Shown here: in pieces, positions 12,946-25,379 of the stretch
Layout: the number at the start of each line of letters is the position of its first letter
Position numbering within the stretch: the first letter of the stretch is position 1
Assembly (NCBI RefSeq): GCF_902686445.1
Contig: NC_062217.1
Coordinates: 88,779,758-88,843,757 of the forward strand
Source: Sciurus carolinensis
Lineage: Eukaryota > Chordata > Mammalia > Rodentia > Sciuridae
Reading direction: 5' to 3'
DNA length: 64,000 nucleotides
The notes under the pieces: generated by a model
Seen by the model: only the letters and a program-made list of their open reading frames with translations
Database searches by the model: none
What the model was told of the DNA's origin: nothing
Program-made: the position numbers and the translations under genes

Positions 12946-15050
12946 TTTTTATTTTAATTTATTTTGATTGCAAATGAATGGGATATATGTTGTTTCTGTT
13001 TGTACATGGAGTAACAGCATACCGTTTGTGTAATCATACATTTACTTAGGGTAATGATGTTTGATTCATTCTGTTATTTTTTCCTCCCCCCCATCACTCC
13101 CACCCCTCTTTTCCCTCTATACAGTCCCTCCTTCCTCCATTCTTGCCCCCCTCCAACTCCCCATTATGTGTCAACATCAACTTATCATTCATCCTTTGGT
13201 TTTTTGAGATTGGCTTATCTCACTTAGTATGATATTCTCCAATTTCATCCATTTGCCTGCAAATGCCATAATTTTATCATTCTTTATGGCTGAGTAATAT
13301 TCCATTGTGTATATATACCAGAGTTTCTTTATCCATTCATCAATTGAAGGACATCTAGGTTGGTTCCACAATCTGGCTATTGTGAATTGAGCAGCTATGA
13401 ACATTGATGTGGCTGTATCTCTGTAGTATGTTGATTTTAAGTCCTTTGGTATAGGCCGAGGAATGGGATAGCTGGGTCAAATGGTGGTTCCATTCCAAGT
13501 TTTCTGAGGAATCTCCACACTGCTTTCCAGAGTGGCTGCATTAATTTGCAGCCCCACCAGCAATGTATGAGTGTACCTTTTTCCCCACAACCTCTCCAAC
13601 ACCTATTGTTGCTTGTATTCTTGATAATCACCATTCTAATTGGGGTGAGATGGAATCTTAGTGTAGTTTTGATTTGCATTTCTCTTATTACTAAAGATGG
13701 TGAATATTTTTTCATATGTTGTTGATTGCTTGTAGATCTTCTTCGGTGAAGCATCTGTTCATTTCCTTAGCCCATTTATTGATTAGGTTATTTGTATTCT
13801 TCATGTAGAGTTTTTTGAGTTCTTTTTATATTCTCGAAATTAGTGCTCTATCTGAAGTGAGTGGTAAAGATATTCTCCCACTCTGTACGCTCTCTCTTCA
13901 CATTGCTGATAGTTTCCTTTGCTGAGAGAAAGCTTTTTAGTTTGAATCTATCCCAGTTGTTGATTCTTGCTTTTATTTCTTGTGCTATGTGAGTCCTGTT
14001 AAGGAAGTCTGATCCTAAGCCAACAAGTTGAAGATTTGGACCTACTTTTTCTTCTATAAGATGCAGGGTCTCTGGTCTGATTTCAAGGTCCTTGATCCAT
14101 TGTGAGTTGATTTTTGTGCAGATTTTTGTGAGAGATAGGGGTTTAGTTTCATTCTGTTGCATATGGATTTCCAGTTTTCCCAGCACCATTTGTTGAAGAG
14201 GCTATCTTTTCTCCATTGCATATTTTTGGACCCTTTGTCTAGTATGAGAAAAGTGTATTTATTTGGGTTTGTGTCCATGTCCTCTATTCTGTACCATTGA
14301 TCTACCTGTCTATTTTGGGGCCAATACCATGCTGTTTTTGATGTTGACCATGGACTTCGCATAAATAGCCTTTACAATGTTCAGGTATGTTCCTACCTAT
14401 ACCTAGTTTTTTCTAGTGTTTTGAGCATGAAGCGGTGTTGTATTTTGTAGAACGCTTTTTCTGCATCAATTGAAATAACCATATGATTCTTATCTTTAAG
14501 TCTATCGACATGATGGATTACGTTTATTGATTTATGGATGTTAAACCATCCTAGCATTCCAGGGATGAACCCCACGTGATCATGGTGCACAATTTTCTTA
14601 ATATGTTTTTGGATACATTTTGCCAATATTTTGTTAAGTATCTTTGCATCTATAGTCATCAAGGATATTGGTCTAAAATTTTCTTTCCTTGATGTGTCTT
14701 TTCCTGGTTTGGGTATGAGGGTGATATTAGCTTCATAGAATGAGTTTGGTAGGGCACCCTCCTTTTCTATTTCCTGGAATAGTTTGAGAAGTATTGGAAT
14801 GACTTCTTCTTTGAAGGTCTTGTAGAACTTGGCTGAGAATCTGTCTTGTCCTGGGCTTTTCTTGGATGGTAGATTTTTAATGGCTTCTTCTATTTCACTG
14901 CTTGATATTGATCTGTTTAAATTGTGTATGTCCTCCTGGTTCTGTTTGGGAGGAGCATATGCCTCTAGAAATTTGTCAATGTCTTCGGTAGTTTCTTTAT
15001 TGTTGGAATACAGATTTTCAAAGTAGTTTCTCTTTATGCTATGTATCTCA
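12946..15050 (-). mobile_element. L1 copy H (nested in G), with internal deletion
   Basis: A second L1 3' end starts at about 12,946 (A/T-rich tail, then AAATGAATGGGATATATG) and runs through the 3'UTR and ORF2. Near 14,338 the sequence jumps from the post-RT region to the RT region: compared with copy E, about 0.73 kb (E positions about 52,320-53,047, which include the FADD catalytic motif) is absent. The copy ends at about 15,050, after which G resumes. The phrase TGGACTAT followed by T/A-rich sequence is present on both sides (12,922 and 15,051), as expected for a target duplication within G. ORF2 pieces survive at 13,437-13,754, 13,848-14,189 and 14,393-14,662 on the minus strand. Confidence 0.87.
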
Positions 15051-15085
15051 TGGACTATCTTTTAAATATATTTTTGTATGATTTT
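15051..15085 (-). mobile_element. Resumed 5' stub of L1 copy G
   Basis: TGGACTATCTTTTAAATATA and the following TTTTTGTATGATTTT align with the L1 sequence that follows the point where G stops at 12,945 (compare 53,292-53,325 in copy E). This short stub shows that H is inserted into G and is not a neighbour of it. Confidence 0.65.
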
Positions 15086-15199
15086 GTCCCATAGGAAGAC
15101 ATTGTACTAATTATACAGGATAGGAAAAAAAAGAACAAAGAAAAAGAAAAAAAATCTCATCTTTTCTCCAGAGGCATTATCTCTGTCCTACAAACTTGT
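15086..15199. repeat. Right copy of the long flanking direct repeat
   Basis: Partner of 10,599-10,693. It starts GTCCCATAGGAAGACATTGT, passes through AAAAAATCTCATCTTTTCTC and ends near CCTACAAACTTGT. Together the copies bracket L1 G (containing H) and look like one exceptionally long, aged target-site duplication, or a small older duplication. Confidence 0.7.
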
Positions 15200-15499
15200 T
15201 ATTATTTCAACATCTCTGAAGAGACAGTCTGGAGCAAAGGTTATCAATGTTTGAAAAGGCATGATAAATAATTTTTAGTAACATTTGTCTCTCTTCCTAA
15301 TCCATGTACATCTATTGTTTTTCCTACTGTTTGAGCTTTATGTGATTGTCATACAGCTTTTGTCCTCATTTCTTTTCAGTATTGAACTGCTATTTTATGT
15401 TAGTATGCATTTTCAGTTTCCATCTTTTTTGCCATTCATCTGTTTTATCATCTGTAGTTTAAGGCAAAATTCTAGATAATGAATATAGAGATATGGACT
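15200..15499. other. Unrecognised AT-rich DNA
   Basis: Pyrimidine-rich plus strand with no supported gene or repeat. The frame at 15,285-15,479 is low-complexity and hydrophobic (many Phe and Leu codons from T-rich DNA). Confidence 0.4.
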
Positions 15500-15895
15500 T
15501 CACTCATTTCTCTTGTGTTTTGTATTTGTCAGCAAATTATCACAAAGTTAATGCCTAAAGCATTTCACGGTTCAGAAAGTCAAAAGTGTGGACAAGCCAA
15601 AACTGGGCTGCCGCGTGTTTTGTTCTGTCTTTTAAGGCTAAAGCCTGGGTTAAATTCTCATCTGGCTGCATTGGGAAAGAATTTGCTTTGAAGATCACAC
15701 AAATCGTTGACAGAGTTCAATTATTTGTGTCTCATTTGAATGAGGTTTTTATTTCTTTTTTAACTGTCAACTGGAAGCCTATCACAATCTCTAGACACTA
15801 CTCCCAGTTAATTCTCAACAGACAACCTCTGTTTTCAAAGTCAGCAATAGAATCTCACTCTTGTTACTTGAACACCCTTCAGTTTACTGCATTTC
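15500..15895. repeat. Ancient medium-reiteration mammalian repeat (family not fixed)
   Basis: The order CAGCAAATTATCACAAAGTT, CATTTCACGGTTCAGAAAGT, CTCATCTGGCTGCA, GGGAAAGAATTTGCTT, AACTGTCAACTGGAAGCC and CACTACTCCCAGTT follows a widespread mammalian interspersed repeat in which a 'sticks in fluff' region precedes a TTCTCATCTGGAGGCT...GGGGAAGGATCTGCTT-like core. I recognise the pattern but cannot say from the sequence alone whether it is a DNA-transposon MER or an LTR remnant. The 104-codon frame at 15,586-15,900 lies inside it and is not a gene. Confidence 0.45.
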
Positions 15896-16053
15896 AATAG
15901 GTTTCTATTGCTACTTAAGAAAGGATCAACAATGTTGCAGTTTAAAATAAGATCCACCTATTATCTTAAAGTGCTATATGTCAGAAATCTGACTAGGTAA
16001 GGATGAGATCTCTGCTCAGGGCATAAAAAGGGTAAACACAAGGTACTGTCCTG
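15896..16053. other. Short unrecognised spacer
   Basis: AT-rich sequence with no supported feature. Confidence 0.4.
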
Positions 16054-16660
16054 CCTTAGTCTGTGTTGCTATAACAAAATACCTGAGGTTGGGTGTTTTA
16101 TGAATAAAAAAGATTTGTTTAGGTTATTAGTTCTCAAGAGCATGGTATTGCTATCCTGGTGAGGGTCCTACTGAATGTGTCACAACATGGTGGAGGAGCA
16201 GAAAGGGTCGTTTATAGAAAGGATCAAGCATGTGAATTAATCTCACTTTTAATAACCTGTTCTGATGAAAATTTAAATTCTCCTGAAAAATTCAACCTAC
16301 TCTTGGAGAGCAGAATTAATACAATTATGATGGTGGAGTCCCCAGCACCTCATTACCTCCCATTATACCACAAAATCATTTCTTTGGGGGGATTAAGCCT
16401 TGACATGAAGTTGTTTTTTTTTTTGTTGTTGTTGTTGTTGGTGGCACTGGAAATTGAACCAAGGGATGTTTAATCACTGAACAACATCCCCAGCCCAGGT
16501 ATTTTTTTTTTGTTTTGAGATATGGTCTTGCTAAGTTGCTTAGGGTCTTGCTAAATTGCCGAGGATGACTTTGAACTTGCAATCCTGCTGCCTCAGTCTT
16601 CCAAATCACTGAGATTACAGCTGTGCACTACTGCACCTGGCTCAACATGAGTTTTTTGTT
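16054..16660 (-). mobile_element. MaLR-type LTR (MST/MLT-like), interrupted by a SINE
   Basis: Plus-strand TTAGTCTGTGTTGCTATAAC, AAAATACCTGAGGTTGGG, GGTGAGGGTCC, AACATGGTGG, CTCATTACCTCCCATTATAC and GGGGATTAAGCC occur in the order of a reverse-oriented ERVL-MaLR LTR. A B1-ID SINE at 16,403-16,653 splits it close to its far end (the ACATGA of the LTR is on both sides of the SINE). This is a solitary LTR of an ancient non-autonomous retrovirus-like element, and no viral coding sequence is present. The 104-codon frame at 16,159-16,473 is accidental. Confidence 0.6.
16403..16653 (-). mobile_element. B1-ID composite SINE (MEN/B4-like)
   Basis: Read on the minus strand, a 7SL-derived B1 monomer (GCCAGGTGCAGTAGTGCACA, then GCTGTAATCTCAGTGATT, GAGGCAGCAGGATTGC) is followed by an ID-like tRNA part (GGCTGGGGATGTTGTTCAGT with the A box degraded, TTGGTTCAATTTCCAGTGCC) and an (AAC)n/A-rich tail (the plus-strand TTG repeat at 16,424-16,441). 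This two-part design is typical of squirrel B1-ID elements. Flanks ACATGAAGTT (16,403) and ACATGAGTTT (16,645) fit a slightly decayed TSD. Confidence 0.88.
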
Positions 16661-17129
16661 GTTGTTTTTGTTTTGTTTTGTTTTTTGCCTTTTGTAAGAC
16701 CTCTTTATTCATGTTACAAGTACAGATATATATCTAGTAAATATTTTATCCCAGGTTATAATCCTCTGCATTTCCTTCACAGTGTTTTTAGTAAGCAAAT
16801 GTTTTAAATTTTAACAAATCCAACTAATTATTTTTGCTTATAATTTGTGCTTTTCTGTCCTATTTAAAAATATTTGCTATTCTTAGAAAAGTACATATTT
16901 TATATGCCTTCAATTTTTCTCATAGGTTTCTAATAGAATTTTAATAACTTTGACCCTTTTTATGGTATAAAATGTTTTTTTTTGGTCTTTATATTCATAC
17001 GTGACAAAAGAATACATTTTGACATAATTATAAAAGCATGGAATATAATTTGTTTTATTACAGTTCCAAGTACTTCCCCTCTCCTTTCCTCCCCTTCTTT
17101 CCTCTCCCTGTTCCCTTCCCTTTACTCTA
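16661..17129 (-). mobile_element. Old L1 pieces (ORF2 and 3'UTR types)
   Basis: AAATGTTTTAAATTTTAACA, AATTTGTGCTTTTCTGTCC and AAAAATATTTGCTATTC near 16,798-16,880 resemble the minus strand of an old L1M ORF2 3' region. At 17,030-17,129 AAAGCATGGAATATAATTTG, CCCCTCTCCTTTCC and TCTACTGATCTTTCTGG resemble another rodent L1 3'UTR. These look like two different worn copies; the boundary near 16,970 is a guess. Confidence 0.5.
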
Positions 17130-20100
17130 CTGATCTTTCTGGTATTTACTTATATTTTTTATTATTACTTATTTTATTTTTAATTTTGATTCAATTCATT
17201 TATCTGTTTGTACACAGAGTTGGAATGTTTGCATAATCATATATGTACATAGGATAATGATGTTTTTCTCATTCTATTATCTTTACTTCCCCCCAAATTA
17301 CTTCCCACCCCTCATTTTCTTCTATACAACCCATCCTTCCTCCATTCTAGCCTCCCCCCATTATGTATCATCATTCACTTATCAAAGAAATCATTCAGTC
17401 TTTGGTTGTTTGGGATTGGTTTATTTCACTTAGCATGCTATTCTCTAACTCCATCCATTTGCCTGCAAATGCCATAATTTTATTCTTCTTTATGGCTGAA
17501 TAATATTCCATTGTGTATAAATACCAGAGTTTCTTTATCCATTCATCTCTTGAAGGGCATCTAGTTTGGTTTCACAATTTAGCTATTGTGAATTGAGCTG
17601 CTATAAACATTGATGTAGCTGTGTCACTGTAGTATGCTGGTTTTAAGTTCTTTGGGTATAGGCCAAGGAGTGGGATAGCTGGGTCAAATGGTGCTTCCTT
17701 TCTGAGTTTTCTAAGGAATCTCCATACTGTTTTCCAGAGTGGTAGCATCAATTGGCAACTCACCAGCAATGTGTGAGTGTACTTTTCCCCCACATCCTTG
17801 CCAACACCTATTGTTGCTTGTATTCTTGATAATAGACATTCTAATTGGGATGTGATGAAATCTTAGTGTAGTTTTGATTTGCATTTCTCTCATTACTAGA
17901 GATATTTAACATTTTTAAAATATATCTGTTGATTGCTAGTAGATCTTCTTCCATGAAGTGTCTGCACATTTCCTTAGCCCATTTATTGATTGGGTTATTT
18001 GTGTTCTTGGTGGAAAGTTTTTTGAGTTCTTTATAGATTCTGGAGATTAGTGGTCTATCTGAAGTGTGTGTGGCAAAGATATTATCCCACTCTGTAGGCT
18101 TTCTCTTTACATTGTTGATTTTTTCCTCTGCTGTGAAAAAATTTTTAGTTTGAATCTATCCCAATCAGTGATTCCTGCTTTATTTCTTGTGCTTTTGGAG
18201 TCATGTTAAGGAAGTCTGGTCTTAAGCCAATAGGATGAAGATTTGGACCTACTTTTTCTTCTATTATGTATAGGGTCTGTGGTCTAATTCCTAAGTCCTT
18301 CATTCATTTTAGTTGAGTTTTGTGCAGGGTAAGAGGTAAGGGTTTAGTTTCATTTTGCTGCATATGAATTTCCAGTTTTCCTAGCCCCATTTGTTGAACA
18401 GGCTTAATTTTCTCCATTGTATATTTTTGGCATCTTTGTCTAGTATGAGATAACTGTATTTATGTGGATTTGTTTCTGTGTCCTCTATTATGTACCATTG
18501 ATCTATCTGTCTATTTTGGTGCCAATACCATGCAGTTTTTGTTACTGTTGCCCTGTAGTACAGTTGAAGTTCTGATATTGTGGTACCACCTGCTTCACTC
18601 TTCCTGCTAAGGATTGCTTTAGCTATTCTGGTTCTCTTATTCTTACAAATGAATTTCATGATTGCTTTCTCTATTTCTATGAGGTACATTGGGATTTTAA
18701 TTGTAATTTCATTGAATCTGTATAGTGCTTTTCGTAGAATGCACATTTTGATAATATTAATTCTGCCTATCTAAGAACATGGGAGATCTTTCCATCTTCT
18801 AAAGTTTTTGTTAATTTCTTTCTTTAGTGTTCTGTAGTTTTCATTGTAGAGGACTTTCACCTTTTCTGTTAGATTGATTCCCAAGTATTTTATTTTTTTG
18901 AGGCAAATGTGAATGGGGTAGTTTTTCTAATTTCTCTATCAAAGGCTTCACCATTTGTGAATAAAAAATGCATTAGATTTATGTGTATTGTTTTTATATC
19001 CTGCTATTTTGCTGAATTCATTTATGAGTTCTAAGTTTTCTAGTGGAATTTTTTGGGTCCTCTAAATATAGAATCATGTCATTGGCAAACAGTGGTATTT
19101 TAAGTTCCTGTTTTCCTATTTGTATCCTTTAATTTCTTCGGTCTGTCTAATTGCTTTGGCTAGAGTTTCAAGGATGATGTTGAGTAGAAGTGGTGAAAGA
19201 GAGCATCCCTACATTGTTTCAGTTTTTAGGGAGAATGCTTTCAGTTTTTATTCATTTAAAATATGTTGACTGTGGTCTTTGCATAGATAGCCTTTACAAT
19301 GTTGAGGTATGTTCCTACCATTCCTATTTTTCCTGTTGTTTTGAGCATGAAGTCATGCTTTATTTTATCAAATGCTTTTTCTGCATCTATTGAAATAATC
19401 ATGATTCTTAACTTTAAGTCTGCTGATGTGGTGAATTACATTTATTGATTTCCAGATGATGAACCGAACTCGCATCTCTGGGAAGAAACCCATTTGATCA
19501 GGGTGTACTGCCTTTCAAATATGTTTTGTATGCAATTTGCCAAACTAGTGTTAAGAATTTTTGCATCTAGGTTCATCAGGGATATTGGTCTAAAGTTTTC
19601 TTTACTTGATGTGTCTTTTTTCTGGTTTTGGTTTGAGGGTGATACTAGCTTCATAGAATGAGTTTAGAAGGGTTCCCTCCTTTTCTGTTTCATGGACTAC
19701 TTTGAGAAATATTGGAATGAGTTCTTCTTTATAGGTCTTATAGAACTTGGCTGAGAATCCATCTGGTCCCAGACTTTTCTTGGTTGGTTGGTTGGTAGTC
19801 TTTTGATGGCTCCTTCTGTTTCATTGTTTGAAATCGATCTGTTTAAATTGTCTATGTCCTCCAGATTAAGATTGGATGAATCATATATCTGCAGAAACTT
19901 GTTGATATCTTCAAAATTCTCTATTTTCTTGGGGTATTAGATTTTCAAAGTAGTTTTTAATTATGTTTTGTATTTCAATAGCGTCTGTCATGATATTTCC
20001 TTTTTTATGACCAACTTCAGTAATTTGAGTTTTCTCTCTCCTTCTGTTCATTTGTGTGGCTAAGGGTTTATCAATTTTGTTTATTTTTCAAAAAACAAAG

Positions 20101-21290
20101 TTTTTGTTTTGTCAATATTTTGAATTGTTTCTTTTGTTTCAATGTCATCAATTTCAGCTCTGATTTTAATTATTTCCTGTCTTCTGCTGCTTTTGGTGTT
20201 GATCTGTTTTTCTTTTTCTAGGGCTTTGAGCTGTAATGTTAGGTCATTTATTTGTTGACTTTTTCTTCTTTTATTGAATGTGCTCCATGCAATGAATTTT
20301 CCTCTTAGTTCTGCTTTCAAAGCATCTCAAAGATTTTGATATGTTGTATCATTGTTCTTGTTTACCTCTAAGAATTTTTTATCCCTCCCCTGAAGTCTTC
20401 CGTTATCTGTGCACCGTTCAATAAAGCATTATTTAGTCTCCAGCTGTTGGAATAGTTTCTATTTTTTATTTTATCATTGATTTCTAATATCGTTCCATTT
20501 TGATCTGATAGAATACAACATAGTATCTCTACCTTTTTATATTTGCTAAGAGTAGCTTTAAGTCATAACATATGATCTATTTTAGAGAAGGATCCATGTG
20601 CATTTGAGAAGACAGTGTATTCGTTCATCAGTGGATGGAATATTCTATATATGTCTGTTAAGTCTAAATTATTGATTGTGTTATTGAGTTCTATGGTTTC
20701 TTTGTTCAATTTTTGTTTGGAAGATAAGACCACGGCAAGAGAGGTGTGTTAAAGTATACCTAATATTATTGTGTTGTGGTCTATTTGGTTCCTGGAGTTG
20801 AGAAGGATTTATTTGATGTATATAGATGTGCCATTGTTTGGGGCATGAATATTTATGATTGTTATATCTTGCTGAATTATGCTTCCCTTAAGCAGTTTGA
20901 AATGTACTTCTTTATCCCTTCTGATTAACTTATGTGTGAAGTACACTTTATCTGATATGAGGATGGAAACCCCTGCTTTTTTACTGAGTCTGTGTGCATG
21001 GTATGCTTTTTACCCATCTTTTCACCTTTAGTTTGTAGGTATCTTTTTCTATGAGATGAATCTTTTGAAGGCAACATACTGTTGGGTCTTTCTTTGTAAT
21101 CCAATCTTCCAGTCTTTGCCTTTTGATTGATGAGTTTAGGCCATTAACATTCAGGGCTACTATTGAGATGTGACTTGTATTCCTGATTATTTTGCCTTTT
21201 TTTTGGTTTTTAACTTGACTTGGTTTCTCCTTTGATTGGCTTTTCCTGTAGGGTAGTTTCTCTCTTTGCTGACTTCTGTTAAAACATTTT
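17130..21290 (-). mobile_element. L1 copy I: 4.1 kb, ORF2 and ORF1 tail, intermediate age
   Basis: A reverse-strand L1 with the same family layout as copies E and F. It has the 3' tail at about 17,130-17,220, a G-rich 3'UTR (plus-strand CCCCCC runs near 17,290 and 17,350, no telomere-like array), the ORF2 C-terminus, the reverse transcriptase region (catalytic-motif region near 19,085), the endonuclease region (about 20,350-21,200) and the start of the ORF1/ORF2 junction near 21,250-21,290, where it stops next to a CA-rich microsatellite. Only short frames remain (for example 18,381-18,746 and 20,081-20,320, minus), so ORF2 is broken many times. It is 5'-truncated. Confidence 0.88.
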
Positions 21291-21317
21291 TTAAACTATA
21301 CACAAAAGTGTCAGACA

Positions 21318-21362
21318 GAAAGACACACACACAGACACACACACACACAGACACACAGAGAA
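21318..21362. repeat. CA-rich microsatellite
   Basis: Imperfect (CA)n with interspersed GACA units (AGACACACACACAGACACAC and onward), directly beyond the truncated 5' end of L1 copy I. Confidence 0.95.
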
Positions 21363-24295
21363 AGAGAACACCAGTTTAAATACCTATAAAATTCAAAAGA
21401 ACATTCCAAAGCTAGATAATTAATATTAATTTCCTAGAAACTAGTTTAACTAAGACTATTCCTGTTCTCTATTGGAGGTTATATGCATAGTTAGCTTACT
21501 TTCCTCATGGAAAGGAATACCAGGTGAGGAAAAGAGGATGCTGACCATTTGATCTCTTACTGAAATTTGTCTTCTCCTAATTATTAGGTTCTTTGCTAGG
21601 CAATGAAGAAATTTCTATTTTAAGTCAAGTTGTAAGTTTGGATTATTCTGAGGACACAATTTATTTGAAAATTTGAGAGTGGTTTGTGTCTTAAAGTAAC
21701 CAGTGTAACAGGATTTATCTTAGCATGAGCATTAAACATGTGTCTTACCAATTTTATCCAGGAAATGAGAAAAATCTAGTGCTACTGACCATAGTCAAAT
21801 AGATGGAAAGAAGCCATCATATATTCCCATGGTCATATTCCAAGAGTTGAGCTGTTTAAATGTAATAGTTATACATTATTACTACATGATTAAGCCTATA
21901 CCAGATTGGCCAAAGCATACCACATTTAGTATAATAGATTTATAAGAAATCATTTTATTTTTCTACTAACTACTTGGCAAATCTCCTATATAAACCCTCT
22001 CTGCACTAATTTTTTAAAAATAATTTTATTGCTAGATTTCATGCCAGTCACTTGAGACTATTCAAACCATGTCATTTCAGTTCTAAAATCCACTCTTGTT
22101 CATTTGTAAATCCCATCGAAAGCAATTCTCCTTCCTTCCTTCTATTTTAGTCTAAGTAGTGCGGCGACTTCAGCAGCTTGCAGTCTTAAGAGGGGATTGG
22201 AATGGGGGTAGGATAATTTCTTATTCCCTGACCTATTCTCTTTCCTTTACTTTTTCTTTGCTATTGCACGAGGAACAGAAAGATTGAAAAATGTATCTAA
22301 ATAACTGGACTTGTTCCCCTGTATAAAAAGAACTAGTTAAACATAGTGCATAATGACAAGGTACTATTGAGTTATTTTGAGGACCCTGTGGTTCCAGCTT
22401 TCAGTCCTCAAAGGTTCAATTTCTTTTCATCTTCCTGTTTTTCTCAGTCTATTCACTAAACATAAATATGATTCATAACATCAAAATTTTGAATCAGATT
22501 CCCAGCATAGAGTAATGAAAAATTAATGAATTATTTACACACCTCTGTGTTGCATCAGTGTGCCAAAAAGTGATGGCGACCCATCCAGAGAATAATATCT
22601 GGAAACTGTTACTACTCCTGCAGAACAAGTCAAAGAAACAGAGTTAATAAATTTCAGTGAAAGTCAGAGTTGTGCAGGTGGAATTATCTAGTGGGGTCTT
22701 GGCTTTAGTCATTGAAGAAAGGCTTCTGAACAGGAGATGAGGCTTAGGGACAAGATTACAGTTGCTGGCAAAGAAGGTATGGGAGACATTTCTCTCCACC
22801 CACCTTCTTACACCCTACAAATGCTTCTTAAGAGAGAATCCCATGTGGATACTAGGGTGTTAGAACCTGTACAAAGCAGTACAACATATCCCAGAGAAAA
22901 CTTAAAACTGAATCTGGAGCAGTGAACAGAGGCTACATAGCTCTTCATTTTTTGCACATACCATTTATTCACTCATTTGCTGAGTAATTTTATTGTTCTT
23001 ACTTTCGTGTTTGTTCACATATTAAAAGAAGGTGGACCAAGTCCAGCTTCTTCAAATAATGTGCAATTGACAATGAAGGAAATCTTTATTTGAGCCACAT
23101 CAAAGAGCAACTGCACTTTCCCCCACCAATATAGTCTCTCTACTTCCTTCATCTCCACATTCATCAGAGGTCTCAGACACTTGGAAAGTCCACAGGTGCA
23201 ATGCTTAACAGAGAAGGACACTGAAAAGTTCCTAAATTATCATTACAAATGATTATGCCCTCTTATGGGGGAGGAAGATCCTTGCCATTTCCTATCCAAA
23301 GTAGAGCATAATAGGAGGAATAACCTTCCTTTTGGAATCAGTATTCTCACAAATATTTGATTGACTTTGAGCATATTCCTTATATTAGTTGAGCGATAAA
23401 GGGGTGGCATGAATGGTAGCATATTTTTCTTTTCTCAACTACTCAGTGAATACTGAAAAATTTTTCACCCTTGAGGGTGATTCTTTCTGTTCAAAGTATG
23501 GGAAACTTAATACAGTTTTTAATGTAATATTTTTAGGCACCAGAAAAATAAAACATTCCATAAAATGCAAAAGATCTATTTTGTATTACTTCAGTGGATA
23601 TTTGATTAAAATCTATAGGCCAATATTCTCAAAATAGGAGGGCAGAAGAAAAGAGAAAGAGGTTGGTGAACTTAGAGCTTTGGACAGAATTGATCTTTTT
23701 CCAATGTGTTGTATTCTATACCATGTGACTCCCTTGCTGTTTCTGTAATCATATAATGTTAAGAGTTTGAGTGCTTTAGAGATACTCTAAACTAAATAAT
23801 TTTTGAGAGAGAATTTTAGATAGGGAATTAAAAGTTTATGTTGATGGCATTTCTGATTAATGTAGACCCTTCATTCTTATAGTAAATAATTTATGCCTGT
23901 TTCTTAAGTTTGTGCCTTATATACACACTCACATCACAAAGTCCTAGAAGAAAGAGTATCACTGCTCTTGAAGTTTTCACTAACCTTAGTCTCATTCTGG
24001 AGAGAATAATAAGAACTTAATAAAAGCTGACCAAACATATTTAATAGGCATTGAGTAAATTAATAATTACTCCAATTTATAAGGGTTTGTAGTTGTTTCT
24101 TAAATATTAAGTGATCTTTACTGCATCTTGTTTTACCTGTTCAAACATATTTGATCTTAGCATAGGATCTTGGAACATTTATATATTATGTATAATATTA
24201 TATGTTTGTCTTTTGGTAGAGGAAGAAGTTTGTGTCTTCACATGCTTTGCTTTTAAATTATACGTCCAGTGAAATAACCCAAAATATACCAAGAC
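21363..24295. other. Unrecognised AT-rich DNA
   Basis: About 2.9 kb with no gene or confident repeat. A small GC-richer patch (GTGCGGCGACTTCAGCAGCT near 22,159) stands out but cannot be named. The frames at 22,737-22,925 and 23,413-23,637 (plus) and 23,015-23,221 (minus) have no recognisable domain. Confidence 0.4.
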
Positions 24296-24451
24296 TTAAT
24301 TTTCAAAAAATGAATATATGTGTATATAATATATAGCTATATTTATGTATATAAATATACAATGTATTTAAATAATCATAAATATATTTTATATATTATA
24401 TAAAAATTTATATAACTGTATATAAACAAACATAATGTAAAGAATATATAT
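24296..24451. repeat. AT-rich low-complexity tract
   Basis: Interrupted (TA)n/TATATAA sequence, almost pure A and T. The following SINE is inserted at its right edge. Confidence 0.85.
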
Positions 24452-24677
24452 ATTTTTACTTATTTGGTACTGAGGATTTAACCAAGGGGCACTTTACCAC
24501 TAAGCCATATGCAAAGCCCTTTTTATTATCATTATCATCTTTTTAAAAATTTTGAGACAGTCTCACTAACTTGCTGAGGGCCTCACTAAGTTGCTGAGGC
24601 TGACCTCAAACTTGTGATCTTTCTGTCTCAGTATCCCAAGATCCTGGGATTATAGGCATGTGCCACCATACCTGGCT
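24452..24677 (-). mobile_element. B1-ID composite SINE (MEN/B4-like)
   Basis: The plus strand shows the reverse of the ID part (TTGGTACTGAGGATTTAACC, GGGGCACTTTACCACTAAGC), a T-rich linker, and the reverse of the B1 part (TTTTGAGACAGTCTCACTAA, GGGATTATAGGCATGTGCCA, CCACCATACCTGGC). AAGAATATATAT (24,440-24,451) and AAGAATAAATAT (24,678-24,689) flank it and match at 11 of 12 bases, which fits a TSD. More diverged than the ID SINE at 1.8 kb. Confidence 0.88.
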
Positions 24678-24689
24678 AAGAATAAATAT

Positions 24690-25379
24690 TGAGGAGGGGA
24701 AATTATACAAAAAAATTGAGAGACTTGAACTCTGGATTCCATGTCAGTAGGGCAAATAAATATTTGCAGTTTTTGAATAGTTTTTATTAAATGATAGTAA
24801 CTCTCTTGCTGATAATTTAGTCCTTCCAACCTATGTTCTCCTCTTTCAGGGCACTGATAAGAGATTAATTCTGATTGACTGGTAGCAGGACAGGGCCATT
24901 TTCATGCTTTTACACTTTAAACTTGCTCACTCAGAGCCTAGCTCAATCAGGTGATCCAAATTGAATATTTGCAAAATCCAAAGCCTCAAGAAAGAAAAAA
25001 AGATATGTCTCTAAGGGAAGTAAGATGTGAATCAATAAGTTCTTCACTAACATAACCCACAGGAATCAGGGTGGTAGACATTTCAGGTTCTAGGTGAGTT
25101 TACTGAAGTAGCATACTGCCTTCTTCAACTCCTGGTTTGCCTTAATTGGGACATGAATATGGACAACTTATTTAATGTACCTGCCTCAGCTTACCCTCTG
25201 TGAAAGAAACAATACCATTATTTTTTAACTTGTTCTTTTTAAGTTTCTAAAATTCAGTATATGGGAAGTATTTTAAATAGTGTTCTCAAATAGAAAATGC
25301 TCATTAAATTTTTAAAACAATCAGATTTATAAGCAATGAAATCCCAAGTTTTTCTTAAAATAATATAATATATAAATGG
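24690..25379. other. Unrecognised AT-rich DNA
   Basis: No supported gene or repeat. Confidence 0.4.

Noticed and set aside
15586..15900. A 104-codon plus-strand gene
   Set aside because: It coincides with an ancient interspersed repeat whose landmarks are recognisable at the DNA level.
16159..16473. A protein-coding gene of 104 codons
   Set aside because: The frame lies in a reverse MaLR-like LTR and runs into a SINE; it has no domain.
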